A stretch of 64,000 nt of DNA from Candidatus Rifleibacteriota bacterium (GCA_018818125.1 JAHISQ010000114.1:62001-126000); one strand, 5' to 3'; shown: positions 53,491-62,658, counted from the stretch's first letter. Made by a program: numbers and translations. The notes: generated by a model not told the origin, from the sequence alone.

Positions 53491-53677
53491 CTGGCTTACT
53501 CCTCCTCAGGTCTGGGCGTCACGACAAGTATAACTTAAATGCAGTAAAACCCTCAGCAAAATTTGTTCTCCAGTACGTTTCTGAACTGTGCTGCATTTGA
53601 CACTCTGGCGACGCCGGGTTAGTATTAGGTGTGAATAGTGCCTATTTGTTAGAATATTGTAATTTGATGGAGTTCCA

Positions 53678-54163
53678 ATGATTCCTGCTCGCATTTCTTT
53701 GTCTTTAAGACTTAAAATACTACTGGTCGGCCTGGCCATACTGGGATTATGCCTGACCGGCCAAGCCGAACAGTCTTCTGGAAAACAGAAAGAAACTCTT
53801 GAAGCAGCTTCATTGTGCTCTATTGCCGTATTTTCATCCGGCATACAGGTAGCCACAGCTGCATCTGAACTGCTTACATCACTGGAATCGGTAAATCTGA
53901 CTCTTCCTGACGCGCAGAAAGTTCAGAGCGGGCCACGCCTTATCGATCTGCTGACAGCGCTTAAAATAAGCGACTACAAGCAGATAACAATATATGGCTA
54001 TGCCAAAGGCCGACTGGCAACTGCCGAATACACGATTTTAAAAGAGAAATTGCATGAGCGCATAATACTGAGCTTTTCGCGCCGGGGCACCGCCAAACTA
54101 GTAGTACCCGAACTCGCTTTTGACGACTGGATAGTTGACGTCTACAAACTGGAGACAGAATGA
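53678..54163 (+). CDS. Exported small sulfite-oxidase/molybdopterin-binding-like domain protein
   Basis: A 161-residue protein with a signal peptide (LRLKILLVGLAILGLCLTGQA) and a mature part that follows the strand order of oxidoreductase molybdopterin-binding (sulfite-oxidase-like) mini-domains: GPRLIDLLTALKISDYKQITIYGYAKGRLATAEYTI, then IILSFSRRGTAKLVVPELAFDDWIVDVYKLE. The Cys that ligates molybdenum in sulfite oxidase is not obvious, so it may bind a pterin, act as a scaffold, or have another role. ATG 53678 follows GGAGTTCCA. The next gene overlaps by 4 bases (ATGA). The neighbouring molybdate-type regulator supports a link to molybdenum or tungsten biology. Confidence 0.6.
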   Translation: MIPARISLSLRLKILLVGLAILGLCLTGQAEQSSGKQKETLEAASLCSIAVFSSGIQVATAASELLTSLESVNLTLPDAQKVQSGPRLIDLLTALKISDYKQITIYGYAKGRLATAEYTILKEKLHERIILSFSRRGTAKLVVPELAFDDWIVDVYKLETE

Positions 54164-54915
54164 AACGAGTTGTCTACATAGGTATCGATGACACCGACAA
54201 TCTCGAGAGCATCGGCACTGGACGAGTTGCGCGCGGTCTGGGAAAGCACCTTGAAGACCTTGGCTTCGGGAACTCGCTCGGCGTAAGCAGACATCAGCTT
54301 CTAGTCCATCCCGAGATCCGCTATACTTCACACAATAGCTGCAAGGGACTGACACTTGAGAGCGACAAAGGATTGCCTGAGTTTTTCGAGCCCTGCATCA
54401 ACTACATGAAAAGCTGCTGGCAGGAAGGCTCTGACCCGGGCCTGTGCATTTGCGAGCAGCTGCAGATCAAATCAGAGATCAACGAATTTGGCTTCAGGGC
54501 CGTAAAAGAGCTTCTCAGCAAGGACGAAGCCTACGGTCTGGCGCAAAAACATGGAATTTTTCTACGTGAACTTGGCGGAGACGGGGGCGGCGTAATCGGC
54601 GCCCTGTCGGCAGTTGGCCTGCGCTCAACCGGCAATGACGGCAGACTGGTTGAAGTAAGAGGAATCAGAGATTTAAAAGGCATTTTGTCTGTTGCCGATA
54701 TTCTGAGCAAATCAGGCATTGCTTCAGTACAGGACACCAAGGGAAACAAACTTGGCAACAACGAGCTCATAGACAGCCTGGACTGGATAAGACCAACTCT
54801 GGTCAACTGGCAACCGGTTTTGCGCGTAGCTCAGCAGACCGACGACCAGGGAAAAACTAGCTGGATTCCAGCAGAGAGAGCGTTCAGAAACGCAGGAGGA
54901 AAACGAGATGACTGA
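54160..54915 (+). CDS. Short bacterial TiaS-like (DUF1743-type) protein
   Basis: A 251-residue protein with the N-terminal motif YIGIDDTDNLESIGTGRVARGL, the hallmark of the archaeal TiaS family (tRNA-Ile2 agmatinylcytidine synthetase), which uses ATP. In this family GIDDTD binds ATP-Mg. Archaeal TiaS is about 420 residues with OB-fold and zinc-ribbon domains; these are missing, and bacteria use TilS for tRNA-Ile2, so tRNA agmatinylation is unlikely. A Gly-rich loop (ELGGDGGGVIGALSAVGLRSTGNDGR, residues about 136-160) and several Cys (CICEQ) stand out. It overlaps both neighbours (4 and 8 bases), so it belongs to a tightly coupled operon. Confidence 0.75.
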   Translation: MKRVVYIGIDDTDNLESIGTGRVARGLGKHLEDLGFGNSLGVSRHQLLVHPEIRYTSHNSCKGLTLESDKGLPEFFEPCINYMKSCWQEGSDPGLCICEQLQIKSEINEFGFRAVKELLSKDEAYGLAQKHGIFLRELGGDGGGVIGALSAVGLRSTGNDGRLVEVRGIRDLKGILSVADILSKSGIASVQDTKGNKLGNNELIDSLDWIRPTLVNWQPVLRVAQQTDDQGKTSWIPAERAFRNAGGKRDD

Positions 54916-55501
54916 TAAATGCATGATTGCAAATGAGCATGGAGTAATGATCGGCTTGTGCGGCAAAGCCAAGTCCGGCCTTTTACTACAAATTCTGGGT
55001 ATTGTTCTTTTTGGAGCGCTGGCAGCCGTAGGCAAAAAGGCAACGATGGACCTCGGCATTGCAGGACACAGCGCCCTGCTCTGGCTAAGCGTAATGGTCG
55101 CCGGTCGAGCGCTGATTCAACGCGATGGCGCCGGTTTCGCGATCGGTCTTTCTACCGCACTATGGGGAATGCCTGCGGGCTTCAATAATTCTCTCCTGCA
55201 CAATATCGGTCTATATGGCACAACCGGCCTGGTGCTTGACCTGGCAGCCCGCAGCTCTTTGCTCGACCTGAGACATCCACTCGGCGCAATTGTCGGTGGC
55301 GCCCTGGCGCACATGGTCAAGTTCGGATTTATTCTCGGCAAAGCCTCAATCAGCGTTACCGCCCGCCGCTTTGTGCTCATGGGCGTTCTACAGTCTGCGA
55401 CTTTGCACCTGTTTTTTGGACTGGTAGCAGGCCTGGCCGGATTTGGGATCTGGAGCCTGTTCAAGCCGCGCATGAAGAGGTCAAACAACAGCACAGACTG
55501 A
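54908..55501 (+). CDS. Small polytopic membrane protein (ECF S-component-like)
   Basis: A 197-residue membrane protein with about five hydrophobic helices: LLQILGIVLFGALAAVGK, ALLWLSVMVAGRALI, GAGFAIGLSTALWGMPAGF, LGAIVGGALAHMVKFGFIL and LHLFFGLVAGLAGFGIWSL. The pattern (Gly/Ala-rich, short loops, ALWGMPAGFNNSLLHN in the middle) resembles substrate-binding S-components of ECF transporters, but no energising module lies nearby. The start has AGGAGG upstream and overlaps the TiaS-like gene by 8 bases. It ends the operon; a terminator lies 30 bases later. Confidence 0.65.
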   Translation: MTDKCMIANEHGVMIGLCGKAKSGLLLQILGIVLFGALAAVGKKATMDLGIAGHSALLWLSVMVAGRALIQRDGAGFAIGLSTALWGMPAGFNNSLLHNIGLYGTTGLVLDLAARSSLLDLRHPLGAIVGGALAHMVKFGFILGKASISVTARRFVLMGVLQSATLHLFFGLVAGLAGFGIWSLFKPRMKRSNNSTD

Positions 55502-55530
55502 TTTTCCCGGATTAACAAAAGCATCAAACC

Positions 55531-55557
55531 GCCGCCCGTCTGATCGGGCGGCTTTTT
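55531..55557 (+). terminator. Rho-independent terminator of the TiaS-like operon
   Basis: A perfect 8-bp stem (GCCGCCCG at 55531-55538 with CGGGCGGC at 55545-55552), 6-nt loop and five T. Confidence 0.88.
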
Positions 55558-55584
55558 GTTCTTGTAATTTTCGTACATTTATTG

Positions 55585-55603
55585 TAATAATTTGTCATTA
55601 TTA
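55585..55603. promoter_or_regulatory. Candidate operator before the TonB receptor gene
   Basis: TAATAAT (55585-55591) and ATTATTA (55597-55603) form a perfect 7-bp inverted repeat around TTGTC, 26 bases before the ATG. Its AT-rich form recalls metal-responsive (Fur/DtxR-like) boxes, but no specific regulator can be named. Confidence 0.4.
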
Positions 55604-55629
55604 AAGACTTTTACGACTTGGAGTTCCAA

Positions 55630-57633
55630 ATGAAATCAAGATATGTTTTTATATTATTATCCTTAACGCTGCTGCTACCCTGTATTTCTTCAGCGGCCGA
55701 CACTTCTTATGCGGGCGTATTCAAGCTCGATGAAATAGTCATCGAAGATACCCGGCCTGAACTTGAAAGTTCTAGCCGGGTGCGGGTTATAACCGACGAA
55801 GAACTAGACCAGAGAGGAGTGCGAACGCTTGACGAAGCACTTGAGTTGTTGCCAGGCATCAACGTCAGAGTTGGAAACGGTGGCGCACCACGCCTCGACA
55901 TTCGCGGCTACCGGGCACGCCACGTGGCATTGCTGCTCGACGGCATTCCGCTCAACTCAACCTATGACGGACAAATGGATCCAAGGCTTATTCCGGTTGA
56001 GATTATAAAAAAAATCAAGGTATCTTATGGAACCAGCTCAGCTATATATGGCTCAGGCGCGCTTGGAGGCGTAATCAACATCATCACTAAGAGTGGCGCC
56101 GAAGAAACCGACAAACTGTTTCTACAGACCGAAACCGGCACACGGATTCAGCAATATGGTCTGCTGCGCGCAAGCGGCAAAGAAGGCGACTTCGACTACT
56201 TTCTCGGTCTGAGCAACGAGTTGCGAAACGGCTATGAACTGTCGAACAACTTTACTCCAACCAGCACTGAGGATGGCGGGCGCCGCGAAAACAGCGATGC
56301 ACGCAGATCTTCACTGCTTCTCAAAGTCAATCTTACCCCTTCCGAGCGCTGGAAATATGGCGTTACCGTTGGCCAGCAGCAGGCAGAATTCGGGTTGCCG
56401 CACTCAACAATAAACGACAATACCGATCTGTTTGCCAGTCGCGCAAAATATGAAAGAGTTGATTACGCACGCACCGACATGATTCAGCTGTCTGCCGCCT
56501 ATGACGCGCCAGGTCCGTGGGAATTCAAACTGTGGCACTACTATAACCACATGGAAGAAGAAACAAACGGTTATGATGACGCAACTTATTCAGGCATGAC
56601 TGATTACACCGTTAAAGGGACCTTCCACCAGAATTCAAAGACCCGGATCAGCGGGCAGAGCCTGCAGGCAATACGTTCGATCGGCGAAGACTCCTCACTG
56701 GTGTTCAGCCTGAAGACCGACCGCAGCGACTGGGATTCTTACGGTCAAATCAGGGATCGCATTGTCGGGGATGGCAACTATGGAATCAGAGCTTTCATTA
56801 ACGATCGCTATCTCAAAAACCAGGCAATTGCGATGGAATACAACCTGGCGGCAAGCGACAAAATCGACATCAATCTTGGTGGCAGCCTGAACAGTCAGAA
56901 ACGCCAGGATCGCGATGATCAACAGGGAAACGAATTCAACATTGGCGTATCGCGCGAATTTGGTGAAAAAACCAGCGCCCACATTGCTGCCGCAAGAAAA
57001 ATCAGGTTTCCCGCGATTCAGCAGCTGTATGATGCAGTCAGCGGCTCACCAGATCTTGATCTCGAAAAGGCCATGAATTACGAAGCAGGCCTGACCCATG
57101 ACTTTAACAAGGAAACCTCTGGCAGTCTGACTGTTTTTCATAGCACCGTCGAAAACTATATCGAGAAAAATGATGACATTGTGCCGGTCTATGAAAATTT
57201 TCAAAAATACCTGTTCAAGGGCGTCGAATTATCAGCAAAACATCAGTGCAAAAGACCTCTGCTGCTGCGAACCGCTTTAACCCTCATGAAATCAGAAGAA
57301 GTAGACTCTACTGTTGGCAGAGATGAGTTGCAGTACCGTCCAAAAACCAAGTTTTCGCTTTCTGGAACCTATAATGCCAAAAATGGCCTCGAAACCTATT
57401 GTGAGTTTCTGTACATAGGTGGTCAGAATTTTTATACCAAGAAAGCGCCCTACCAGAAAGCCAGCCTCAACGAAATCAACCTGACTAATATCAGATTTTC
57501 AAAGCCGGTGCGCTACGACTCACTGCATGTTTACCTGGGCGTAGACAACCTGTTCGACAGAAATTATGAAACCTCATACGGAGTTCCGGCACCGGGTCGA
57601 TTCTGGTATCTCGGACTGCAGGCAAAACTGTAA
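55630..57633 (+). CDS. TonB-dependent outer-membrane receptor
   Basis: A 667-residue receptor that imports a scarce ligand such as a siderophore, cobalamin or metal complex with TonB energy. The signal peptide (MKSRYVFILLSLTLLLPCISSA) is followed by a TonB-box-like DEIVIED and the plug domain (VRVITDEELDQRGVRTLDEALELLPGI, LDIRGYRARHVALLLDGIPL, IKVSYGTSSAIYGSGALGGVINIIT). The C-terminal ~500 residues form the barrel with alternating strands and end with FWYLGLQAKL. ATG 55630 is chosen over TTG 55618 because GGAG lies 7 bases upstream and it starts a signal peptide. Position beside the molybdate-type operon is suggestive but not proof of its ligand. Confidence 0.94.
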   Translation: MKSRYVFILLSLTLLLPCISSAADTSYAGVFKLDEIVIEDTRPELESSSRVRVITDEELDQRGVRTLDEALELLPGINVRVGNGGAPRLDIRGYRARHVALLLDGIPLNSTYDGQMDPRLIPVEIIKKIKVSYGTSSAIYGSGALGGVINIITKSGAEETDKLFLQTETGTRIQQYGLLRASGKEGDFDYFLGLSNELRNGYELSNNFTPTSTEDGGRRENSDARRSSLLLKVNLTPSERWKYGVTVGQQQAEFGLPHSTINDNTDLFASRAKYERVDYARTDMIQLSAAYDAPGPWEFKLWHYYNHMEEETNGYDDATYSGMTDYTVKGTFHQNSKTRISGQSLQAIRSIGEDSSLVFSLKTDRSDWDSYGQIRDRIVGDGNYGIRAFINDRYLKNQAIAMEYNLAASDKIDINLGGSLNSQKRQDRDDQQGNEFNIGVSREFGEKTSAHIAAARKIRFPAIQQLYDAVSGSPDLDLEKAMNYEAGLTHDFNKETSGSLTVFHSTVENYIEKNDDIVPVYENFQKYLFKGVELSAKHQCKRPLLLRTALTLMKSEEVDSTVGRDELQYRPKTKFSLSGTYNAKNGLETYCEFLYIGGQNFYTKKAPYQKASLNEINLTNIRFSKPVRYDSLHVYLGVDNLFDRNYETSYGVPAPGRFWYLGLQAKL

Positions 57634-57660
57634 CCCGCCACCTTACAAAACAGCATATAA

Positions 57661-57691
57661 AAATCCCCCGACTTTAACAGCCGGGGGATTT
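57661..57691. terminator. Bidirectional terminator between convergent genes
   Basis: A 10-bp perfect stem (AAATCCCCCG at 57661-57670 with CGGGGGATTT at 57682-57691) lies between the TonB receptor and the lipoprotein gene. The A-rich and T-rich flanks let it work on both strands. Confidence 0.82.
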
Positions 57692-57727
57692 TCATGTCAG
57701 GCGCAGTTGCTGCGCAATACTGATAAG

Positions 57728-59374
57728 CTACTTCATCACACCAACTGAGAAATTTCGCCAGGTGCCAGTTGACTTAGTGACAATGCAATACACTTCGCCG
57801 GCAGCGTCTACACCAGCAGAATAAGTGCCCGCATCAACACCAGTCAATGTTATGCCACCTTTGTCGATCGTATAATCATAGGTCTTGAGCGCATCAGGCG
57901 TTGCATATTCGGTTCTCTGCTCACTCTGGGAGTAAGCACTACCCGCAGCTGAAACCAGAGCACCAGTCGAATAGGAGTTATAAACGCTGCTATCAACACC
58001 AGCATTAACACATGCTTCGACAGAGTTGCCGCTCCAAGCGGTAGCACCCTGCCTTACGCCAACCGCGAAAATGCAGCGGCCACCGGCCGTGTAACTGATA
58101 TACGCAAACATGTTTCCAGCAGGATCAATCTGGGTGTATTCGTTTTTGGGCGAAGCACCGTTAAAAGTCACTTTGCCTCCGGTGGCAACAGCGTAGGTGC
58201 CGGCAGTAAAAGTGCTGGCAAGAGTGTCTGGATTAAACGAAGACGTTACGGTAAATCCGCCTTCGCCGTCAAATTTCAGCGAATAGGCCTGAACGACTGG
58301 CTGAGACGGCTTATACGAGACATCAACAGCGTCTGAATATTCAAAAACACGATATGTGCCCTTCAGCGTAGCATTGGTGGCAGCGGTCGGTTTTTTGATA
58401 AACAGGCCGACATAGGGGGTTCTGTTCCAAACGTGAACCATTGCGACATTGCCAGATGCCGAGACCGCACCGCGGTTTTTGGTCACAGTAGAGAAGGTCA
58501 GATCGCCTTTGCTTTCGATGACTGTATAGTTTGATTCGGTGTCGACCAGCGTTGAATCAGAATTGACCTTGACCGTTTCAGTGATCTTGCCATCAACAAC
58601 AGAGACATCGCTTACTCCAACCCAGCGCTTAGCGGCAAGAGCGTTAACAAAGAATGCACGGTAATCGCCGGTGAAATGAGTCAGCGCCACTTCAACAACC
58701 TTGATGTTTTCCAAGGCCGTCTTTATTTCAGCGTCAAGCGTCTGAAGGTTCAGCGCGGCAGTCTCATTTATGACCCCATTGGCATCAATAATTAACCCCT
58801 GAATCGCTTTTTTAAGCTTTGTTAAATCCACTGTCATTTCGTCTATAGTCTTGGTGGTATTTTGGGACCAGGCTTCATAAACCAATGCTTTTGCAGTCGA
58901 GTCATAATTTATCTCTGCATTTTTGATGTCGGTGATATTAGTCTCACCGGCTACAACAGTAGCATGACTGATGCGTTTCATTATGGCCGGAGCATCGGCA
59001 GCAGCGCCTTTGGCAACAATCTCGACAGTTACCCGATGGGTACCGGGAGCTACCGAATTAACCACAACACTTGCAAGTTCAAGAAGATCGGTGCCACTGG
59101 CATAACTGAGATCATACAACAAGGGCACCCCATCATCGATTTTCACGCGAGCCTGGAATTTGTCGGCAACGACAGCCCGAACTTCGGCGATCTCGTTGTC
59201 ACGCAAGGCAGCAAAAGTTTTGTCACTGCCGGAATCAGCAAACGCCGAAACCAGGATTTCACCGGTGAGCGGCACCGAATAGCCACCGTCATCGTCATTG
59301 CCACCCATACAGCCAACCAGAGCAAGTAGAGAGACAACAAGAAACAAGGCAAACAAACGACTCAAAACTTTCAC
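57728..59374 (-). CDS. Large lipoprotein of unknown function
   Basis: A 548-residue lipoprotein. The signal peptide MKVLSRLFALFLVVSLLALVGC ends in the lipobox LVGC. After a short GGNDDDGG linker the protein holds an Ig-like or carbohydrate-binding-like domain (ILVSAFADSGSDKTFAALRDNEIAEVRAVVADKFQARVKI, APGTHRVTVEIVAKG), a helical stretch (ALNLQTLDAEIKTALENIKVVEVALTHF) and a C-terminal beta-rich half (TLKGTYRVFEYS, GEGGFTVTSS, TFTAGTYAVATGGKVTFNG). I do not recognise the family. GTG 59374 is chosen because GGAGG lies 6-7 bases upstream; the in-frame ATG at 59422 would put residues in front of the signal peptide. Confidence 0.75.
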   Translation of the reverse strand: MKVLSRLFALFLVVSLLALVGCMGGNDDDGGYSVPLTGEILVSAFADSGSDKTFAALRDNEIAEVRAVVADKFQARVKIDDGVPLLYDLSYASGTDLLELASVVVNSVAPGTHRVTVEIVAKGAAADAPAIMKRISHATVVAGETNITDIKNAEINYDSTAKALVYEAWSQNTTKTIDEMTVDLTKLKKAIQGLIIDANGVINETAALNLQTLDAEIKTALENIKVVEVALTHFTGDYRAFFVNALAAKRWVGVSDVSVVDGKITETVKVNSDSTLVDTESNYTVIESKGDLTFSTVTKNRGAVSASGNVAMVHVWNRTPYVGLFIKKPTAATNATLKGTYRVFEYSDAVDVSYKPSQPVVQAYSLKFDGEGGFTVTSSFNPDTLASTFTAGTYAVATGGKVTFNGASPKNEYTQIDPAGNMFAYISYTAGGRCIFAVGVRQGATAWSGNSVEACVNAGVDSSVYNSYSTGALVSAAGSAYSQSEQRTEYATPDALKTYDYTIDKGGITLTGVDAGTYSAGVDAAGEVYCIVTKSTGTWRNFSVGVMK

Positions 59375-59537
59375 AGAGACCTCCAGCAGATTTGTTTGCA
59401 GAATCCTAACACGCCAACTCAAGTTTTATAAACAAAAACTAAGAATATTGGTTTTTATTTAAGACTATTTGTTCTTTTTGGTCCATATTTCTCCTGCCTA
59501 CCGACGTTTTCAATCATGACAGAAGAAGGCAGGCAAC

Positions 59538-59568
59538 TAAAAACAACAAACAGCGAAGATCTTCGCTG
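59538..59568 (-). terminator. Candidate rho-independent terminator of the gene at 59652
   Basis: The 18-bp perfect palindrome CAGCGAAGATCTTCGCTG (59551-59568) is followed, on the minus strand, by a T-rich run (TTTGTTGTTTTT). It lies 84 bases past the stop of the 59652 gene. Confidence 0.5.
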
Positions 59569-59651
59569 CTGCTCAAGCATGGGCTTTATTCCTGCGCCTG
59601 CTGACGGATGGAGCCTTGCGACCCCGCTTCTCCGGGACCATCTACAGAGTC

Positions 59652-60152
59652 TTAGAGACTACCGATACCTATTACCTTTGGTGTTTTGATAGTCGGGTGG
59701 TTTTCGGGAACCATGATCGAGATCGGTGCGGGCATACCGGCGGTGCCTTTTTTCTTGGCGATCCAGATTTTGTAGACCCAGCCGGCAATGGCGCTCTCGC
59801 CGTAGCCATCCCCGTTTGAGCGGCGCTTGTTGACCCGGGTAATTTCGAGCGGCATGGCATAAAACTTGAAGTTTTCGAAGTCTTTTTTCAGAGAAAAACG
59901 TGGCAAATCGATATCCAGAGCTGTACCGGCTGGATTAACCAGGCCACCGCCGGCGATTGCGAAAAAAGTTTCCGCGCATTTTTCAAGCGTTTCTGAACTC
60001 AGTATTGTGGCGTAATCATTTAGAACCTGGAGGACCTCGGCTGGGAGTTGATTGACAGAAATGTCATCCTGTTTGCCCTGTGCAGACGCTTCAAAGCTGC
60101 TAAAACTACCTATCAAAAGGAAAACCAGGACTACAGACAACATCTTTTTCAT
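59652..60152 (-). CDS. Exported protein of unknown function
   Basis: A 166-residue protein that I do not recognise. It has a signal peptide (MKKMLSVVLVFLLIGSFSSFEASA). The mature part has SVNQLPAEVLQVLNDYATILSSETLEKCAETFFAIAGGGLVNP (helical, with a single Cys) and a beta-rich second half with RFSLKKDFENFKFYAMPLEITRV and GWVYKIWIAKKKG. ATG 60152 has a GGGAG site 8 bases upstream and starts the signal peptide; an in-frame ATG at 60170 is less likely. It sits between the lysine operon and a palindrome terminator, on the same strand. Confidence 0.68.
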   Translation of the reverse strand: MKKMLSVVLVFLLIGSFSSFEASAQGKQDDISVNQLPAEVLQVLNDYATILSSETLEKCAETFFAIAGGGLVNPAGTALDIDLPRFSLKKDFENFKFYAMPLEITRVNKRRSNGDGYGESAIAGWVYKIWIAKKKGTAGMPAPISIMVPENHPTIKTPKVIGIGSL

Positions 60153-60182
60153 TATAATCTCCCGTGACATATCTAAACTCGT

Positions 60183-61391
60183 CTACAGAACCTCAAGGCG
60201 CTTTATGGCCTCGACAAAGTCTTCGCGGTGACCGAAGGCCGAAAACCTGATAAAGCCTTCGCCTGCTGGGCCAAAACCTGCGCCTGGCGTAGTTACGATC
60301 TGGCATTTTTCGAGAATTTCGGTAAAGACTTCCCAGGATTTGCGACCCTCAAAATGCGCCCAGACGTAAGGTGCATTAACGCCGCCACAGCTTTTGATGC
60401 CCTTTTTGTCGAGCGCCTGCTTGATAATTTTTGCGTTTTCCATGTAGTAGTTGATCAGGCTTTTCATTTCGGCAAGCCCCTCGTCTTCGAGGGCTGCCAT
60501 ACCACCGTACTGGGCAATATTCGACGCACCGTTGAACAATGTGGTCATGATGCGGTTCCAGTCGTTGCGCACTGGCGTACCGTCGTCGAATTTCAGCTGA
60601 TCCGGAACAACCGTCCAGCCGAGGCGAACGCCGGTAAAGCCCACAGGCTTAGAAAACGAGCTGACTTCGATTGCGACTTCGCGCGCGCCCTCAATCTCGA
60701 AAATCGATCTGGGCAGAGTTGGGTCAGAGATGTATTCGCTATAAGCAGCATCAAATATGATTATCGAGCCGTTTTTGCGGGCGAAATCAACCAGTTTCTT
60801 AAGTTGCTCTCTGCTGGCAACAGCGCCGGTTGGGTTATTCGGCGAGCAGAAATAGATCAGATCAGTTCTTTGCTGGTTGCTCAAATCAGGAAAAAAGTCG
60901 TTTTCGAGGCAGCATTTCATATAAACAATGTTGTCAAAATGCCCACGCGCCTCATTGAAAGGGCCAGTCACCCCGGAAATAACTGAACCATCAACGTAAA
61001 CAGGGTATGACGGATCTTGTATGGCAACAGTAACTTCGTTGCCAAACATGGTCTGCAACCTCCCGATATCGCACTTGGCGCCATCAGAGATGAAAACCTC
61101 GTCGCCCTTAACAAGGCCATGGTAAAGTCTTTCCGCCAGTCGGGCGCGGAATTCCGTGATCCCCTGCTCATCACCGTAACCGCTGTAACCTTCGCGGGTA
61201 CTGAGTCGGGTCACTTCTTTTCTGAGTCCTTCGACCACGTGCGGAGTCAGCGGTTCGGTCGTATTGCCGATACCGAGGCTGATAATCTTTGCCGAAGGGT
61301 TTTTCTGCAGATATTCGCGTTTGCGCCGGTTAATCTCGGGAAAAAGATAACCAGCCGTCAGTTTCGCCATGTTTTTGTTGCGTTTAACCAT
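60183..61391 (-). CDS. dapL: LL-diaminopimelate aminotransferase
   Basis: A 402-residue PLP enzyme that converts tetrahydrodipicolinate plus glutamate to LL-2,6-diaminopimelate in one step, bypassing the succinylated or acetylated branch. The family N-terminus (KLTAGYLFPEINRR) and blocks SLGIGNTTEPL, SGYGDEQGITEFR, VFISDGAKCDIGRLQTMFG, DPSYPVYVDGSVISG and the PLP-Lys site SSFSKPVGFTGVRLGWTVVP are all present. The GYLFPEI and GIGNTTEPL features are those of DapL. An in-frame Met at residue 8 is an alternative start. It lies 2 bases after lysA in the operon order asd-lysA-dapL on the minus strand. Confidence 0.95.
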   Translation of the reverse strand: MVKRNKNMAKLTAGYLFPEINRRKREYLQKNPSAKIISLGIGNTTEPLTPHVVEGLRKEVTRLSTREGYSGYGDEQGITEFRARLAERLYHGLVKGDEVFISDGAKCDIGRLQTMFGNEVTVAIQDPSYPVYVDGSVISGVTGPFNEARGHFDNIVYMKCCLENDFFPDLSNQQRTDLIYFCSPNNPTGAVASREQLKKLVDFARKNGSIIIFDAAYSEYISDPTLPRSIFEIEGAREVAIEVSSFSKPVGFTGVRLGWTVVPDQLKFDDGTPVRNDWNRIMTTLFNGASNIAQYGGMAALEDEGLAEMKSLINYYMENAKIIKQALDKKGIKSCGGVNAPYVWAHFEGRKSWEVFTEILEKCQIVTTPGAGFGPAGEGFIRFSAFGHREDFVEAIKRLEVL

Positions 61392-61393
61392 AA

Positions 61394-62656
61394 TTATGCC
61401 TTAAATCCTTCGAGTTCGTTGAAATCAAGAGTTGCGAAGTAGTCTGCAATGGTCTCAGCGCGTCTGATTTCGGTTATTTCACCGTTTTCACGCAGCAGCA
61501 GTTCCGCTGATCTGAGTTGACCATTGTAATTGAAACCCATGGCGTGACCATGCGCACCAGTAGAATGTATCACAAGGACATCGCCGATTTCCAGCTCAGG
61601 CAGCATGCGCTCAACCGCGAACTTATCGTTGTTCTCGCAGAGCGGGCCGGTAACATCATATTTGAAATTCGACGGCAGCTTTTCTTTGCCAAGCACACTG
61701 ATGTGATGATAAGAGCCATAGAGTGCGGGTCGCATCAGATTAGCCATACTGGCATCGAGTCCGGCATACCTGCGATAGATATTCTTGATATGCCTGACCT
61801 TGCTGACCAGCCAACCAAAAGGCCCGGTGATCATGCGCCCGTTTTCCATGACAATTTCTAGCGGAGCGAGACCGTTGCCGACAATCAGCTGATCATAATC
61901 TCTTTTAATCTGCCGCGAGACCAGTTCGAGATCGATTTCTTTGTCGCCAGGATGATAGGGAATGCCGTAGCCACCGCCAAGGTCGATCATCTCGATCCTG
62001 ATCCCGGTTTTCTGATGTATTTCTACGACCAGCTCAAACAACATTCTGGCAGTGCCAATGTGGTATTCTTCGCCAAGTTCATTTGATGCGACCATGGTGT
62101 GCAGCCCAAAGCGCTTTACCCCTTTATCTCTGGCAATTTTGTAAGCTTCAAAAATCTGCTCGCGGGTCAAGCCGTATTTGGCTTCTTCGGGAGCACCGAT
62201 AATCACGTTGCCTTCTTTAAGCTTACCCGGATTATATCTGAAGCTTATAATCTCAGGCATGCCACAAGCTGTTTCGAGAAATTCGATATGGCTGATGTCG
62301 TCGAGATTGATTATTGCACCAAGCTTTCTGGCTGCGACAAAATCCTCGGACGGAGTGTTGTTTGACGAAAACATAATATTTTCGCCGATTATACCGGTCT
62401 TTTCGGCCAACATCAGCTCAGCCAGCGAACTACAGTCTGCGCCCATGCCTTCTGCCTTGAGCACTTTCATGATAAACGGGTTGGGCAAGGCCTTTACGGC
62501 AAAGTAATTTTTGAAGCCAGGCATCCAGGAGAACGCCTGCTTAAGTCTTTTTGCGTTTTCCCTGATCTGCTTTTCGTCATAAAGATGAAATGGCGTCGGG
62601 TATTTTTTAAGCAGTTCGAGCGTCTGTTCTTTGGTAAATGGGTATTGTCTGAGCAT
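61394..62656 (-). CDS. lysA: Diaminopimelate decarboxylase
   Basis: A 420-residue PLP enzyme that decarboxylates meso-diaminopimelate to lysine, the last step of the pathway. The PLP-Lys is in NYFAVKALPNP; DCSSLAELMLA, SFRYNPG, AKYGLT, GLHTMVASNELGEEYH and LGGGYGIPYHPGD are also typical, and the C-terminal GPLCENNDKF and AGAHG-like STGAHGHAMGFNYNG mark the family. It differs from E. coli LysA in length and may belong to the archaeal-like subgroup. The ATG has AAAGGA upstream and the gene starts 2 bases after asd. Confidence 0.93.
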   Translation of the reverse strand: MLRQYPFTKEQTLELLKKYPTPFHLYDEKQIRENAKRLKQAFSWMPGFKNYFAVKALPNPFIMKVLKAEGMGADCSSLAELMLAEKTGIIGENIMFSSNNTPSEDFVAARKLGAIINLDDISHIEFLETACGMPEIISFRYNPGKLKEGNVIIGAPEEAKYGLTREQIFEAYKIARDKGVKRFGLHTMVASNELGEEYHIGTARMLFELVVEIHQKTGIRIEMIDLGGGYGIPYHPGDKEIDLELVSRQIKRDYDQLIVGNGLAPLEIVMENGRMITGPFGWLVSKVRHIKNIYRRYAGLDASMANLMRPALYGSYHHISVLGKEKLPSNFKYDVTGPLCENNDKFAVERMLPELEIGDVLVIHSTGAHGHAMGFNYNGQLRSAELLLRENGEITEIRRAETIADYFATLDFNELEGFKA

Positions 62657-62658
62657 AA

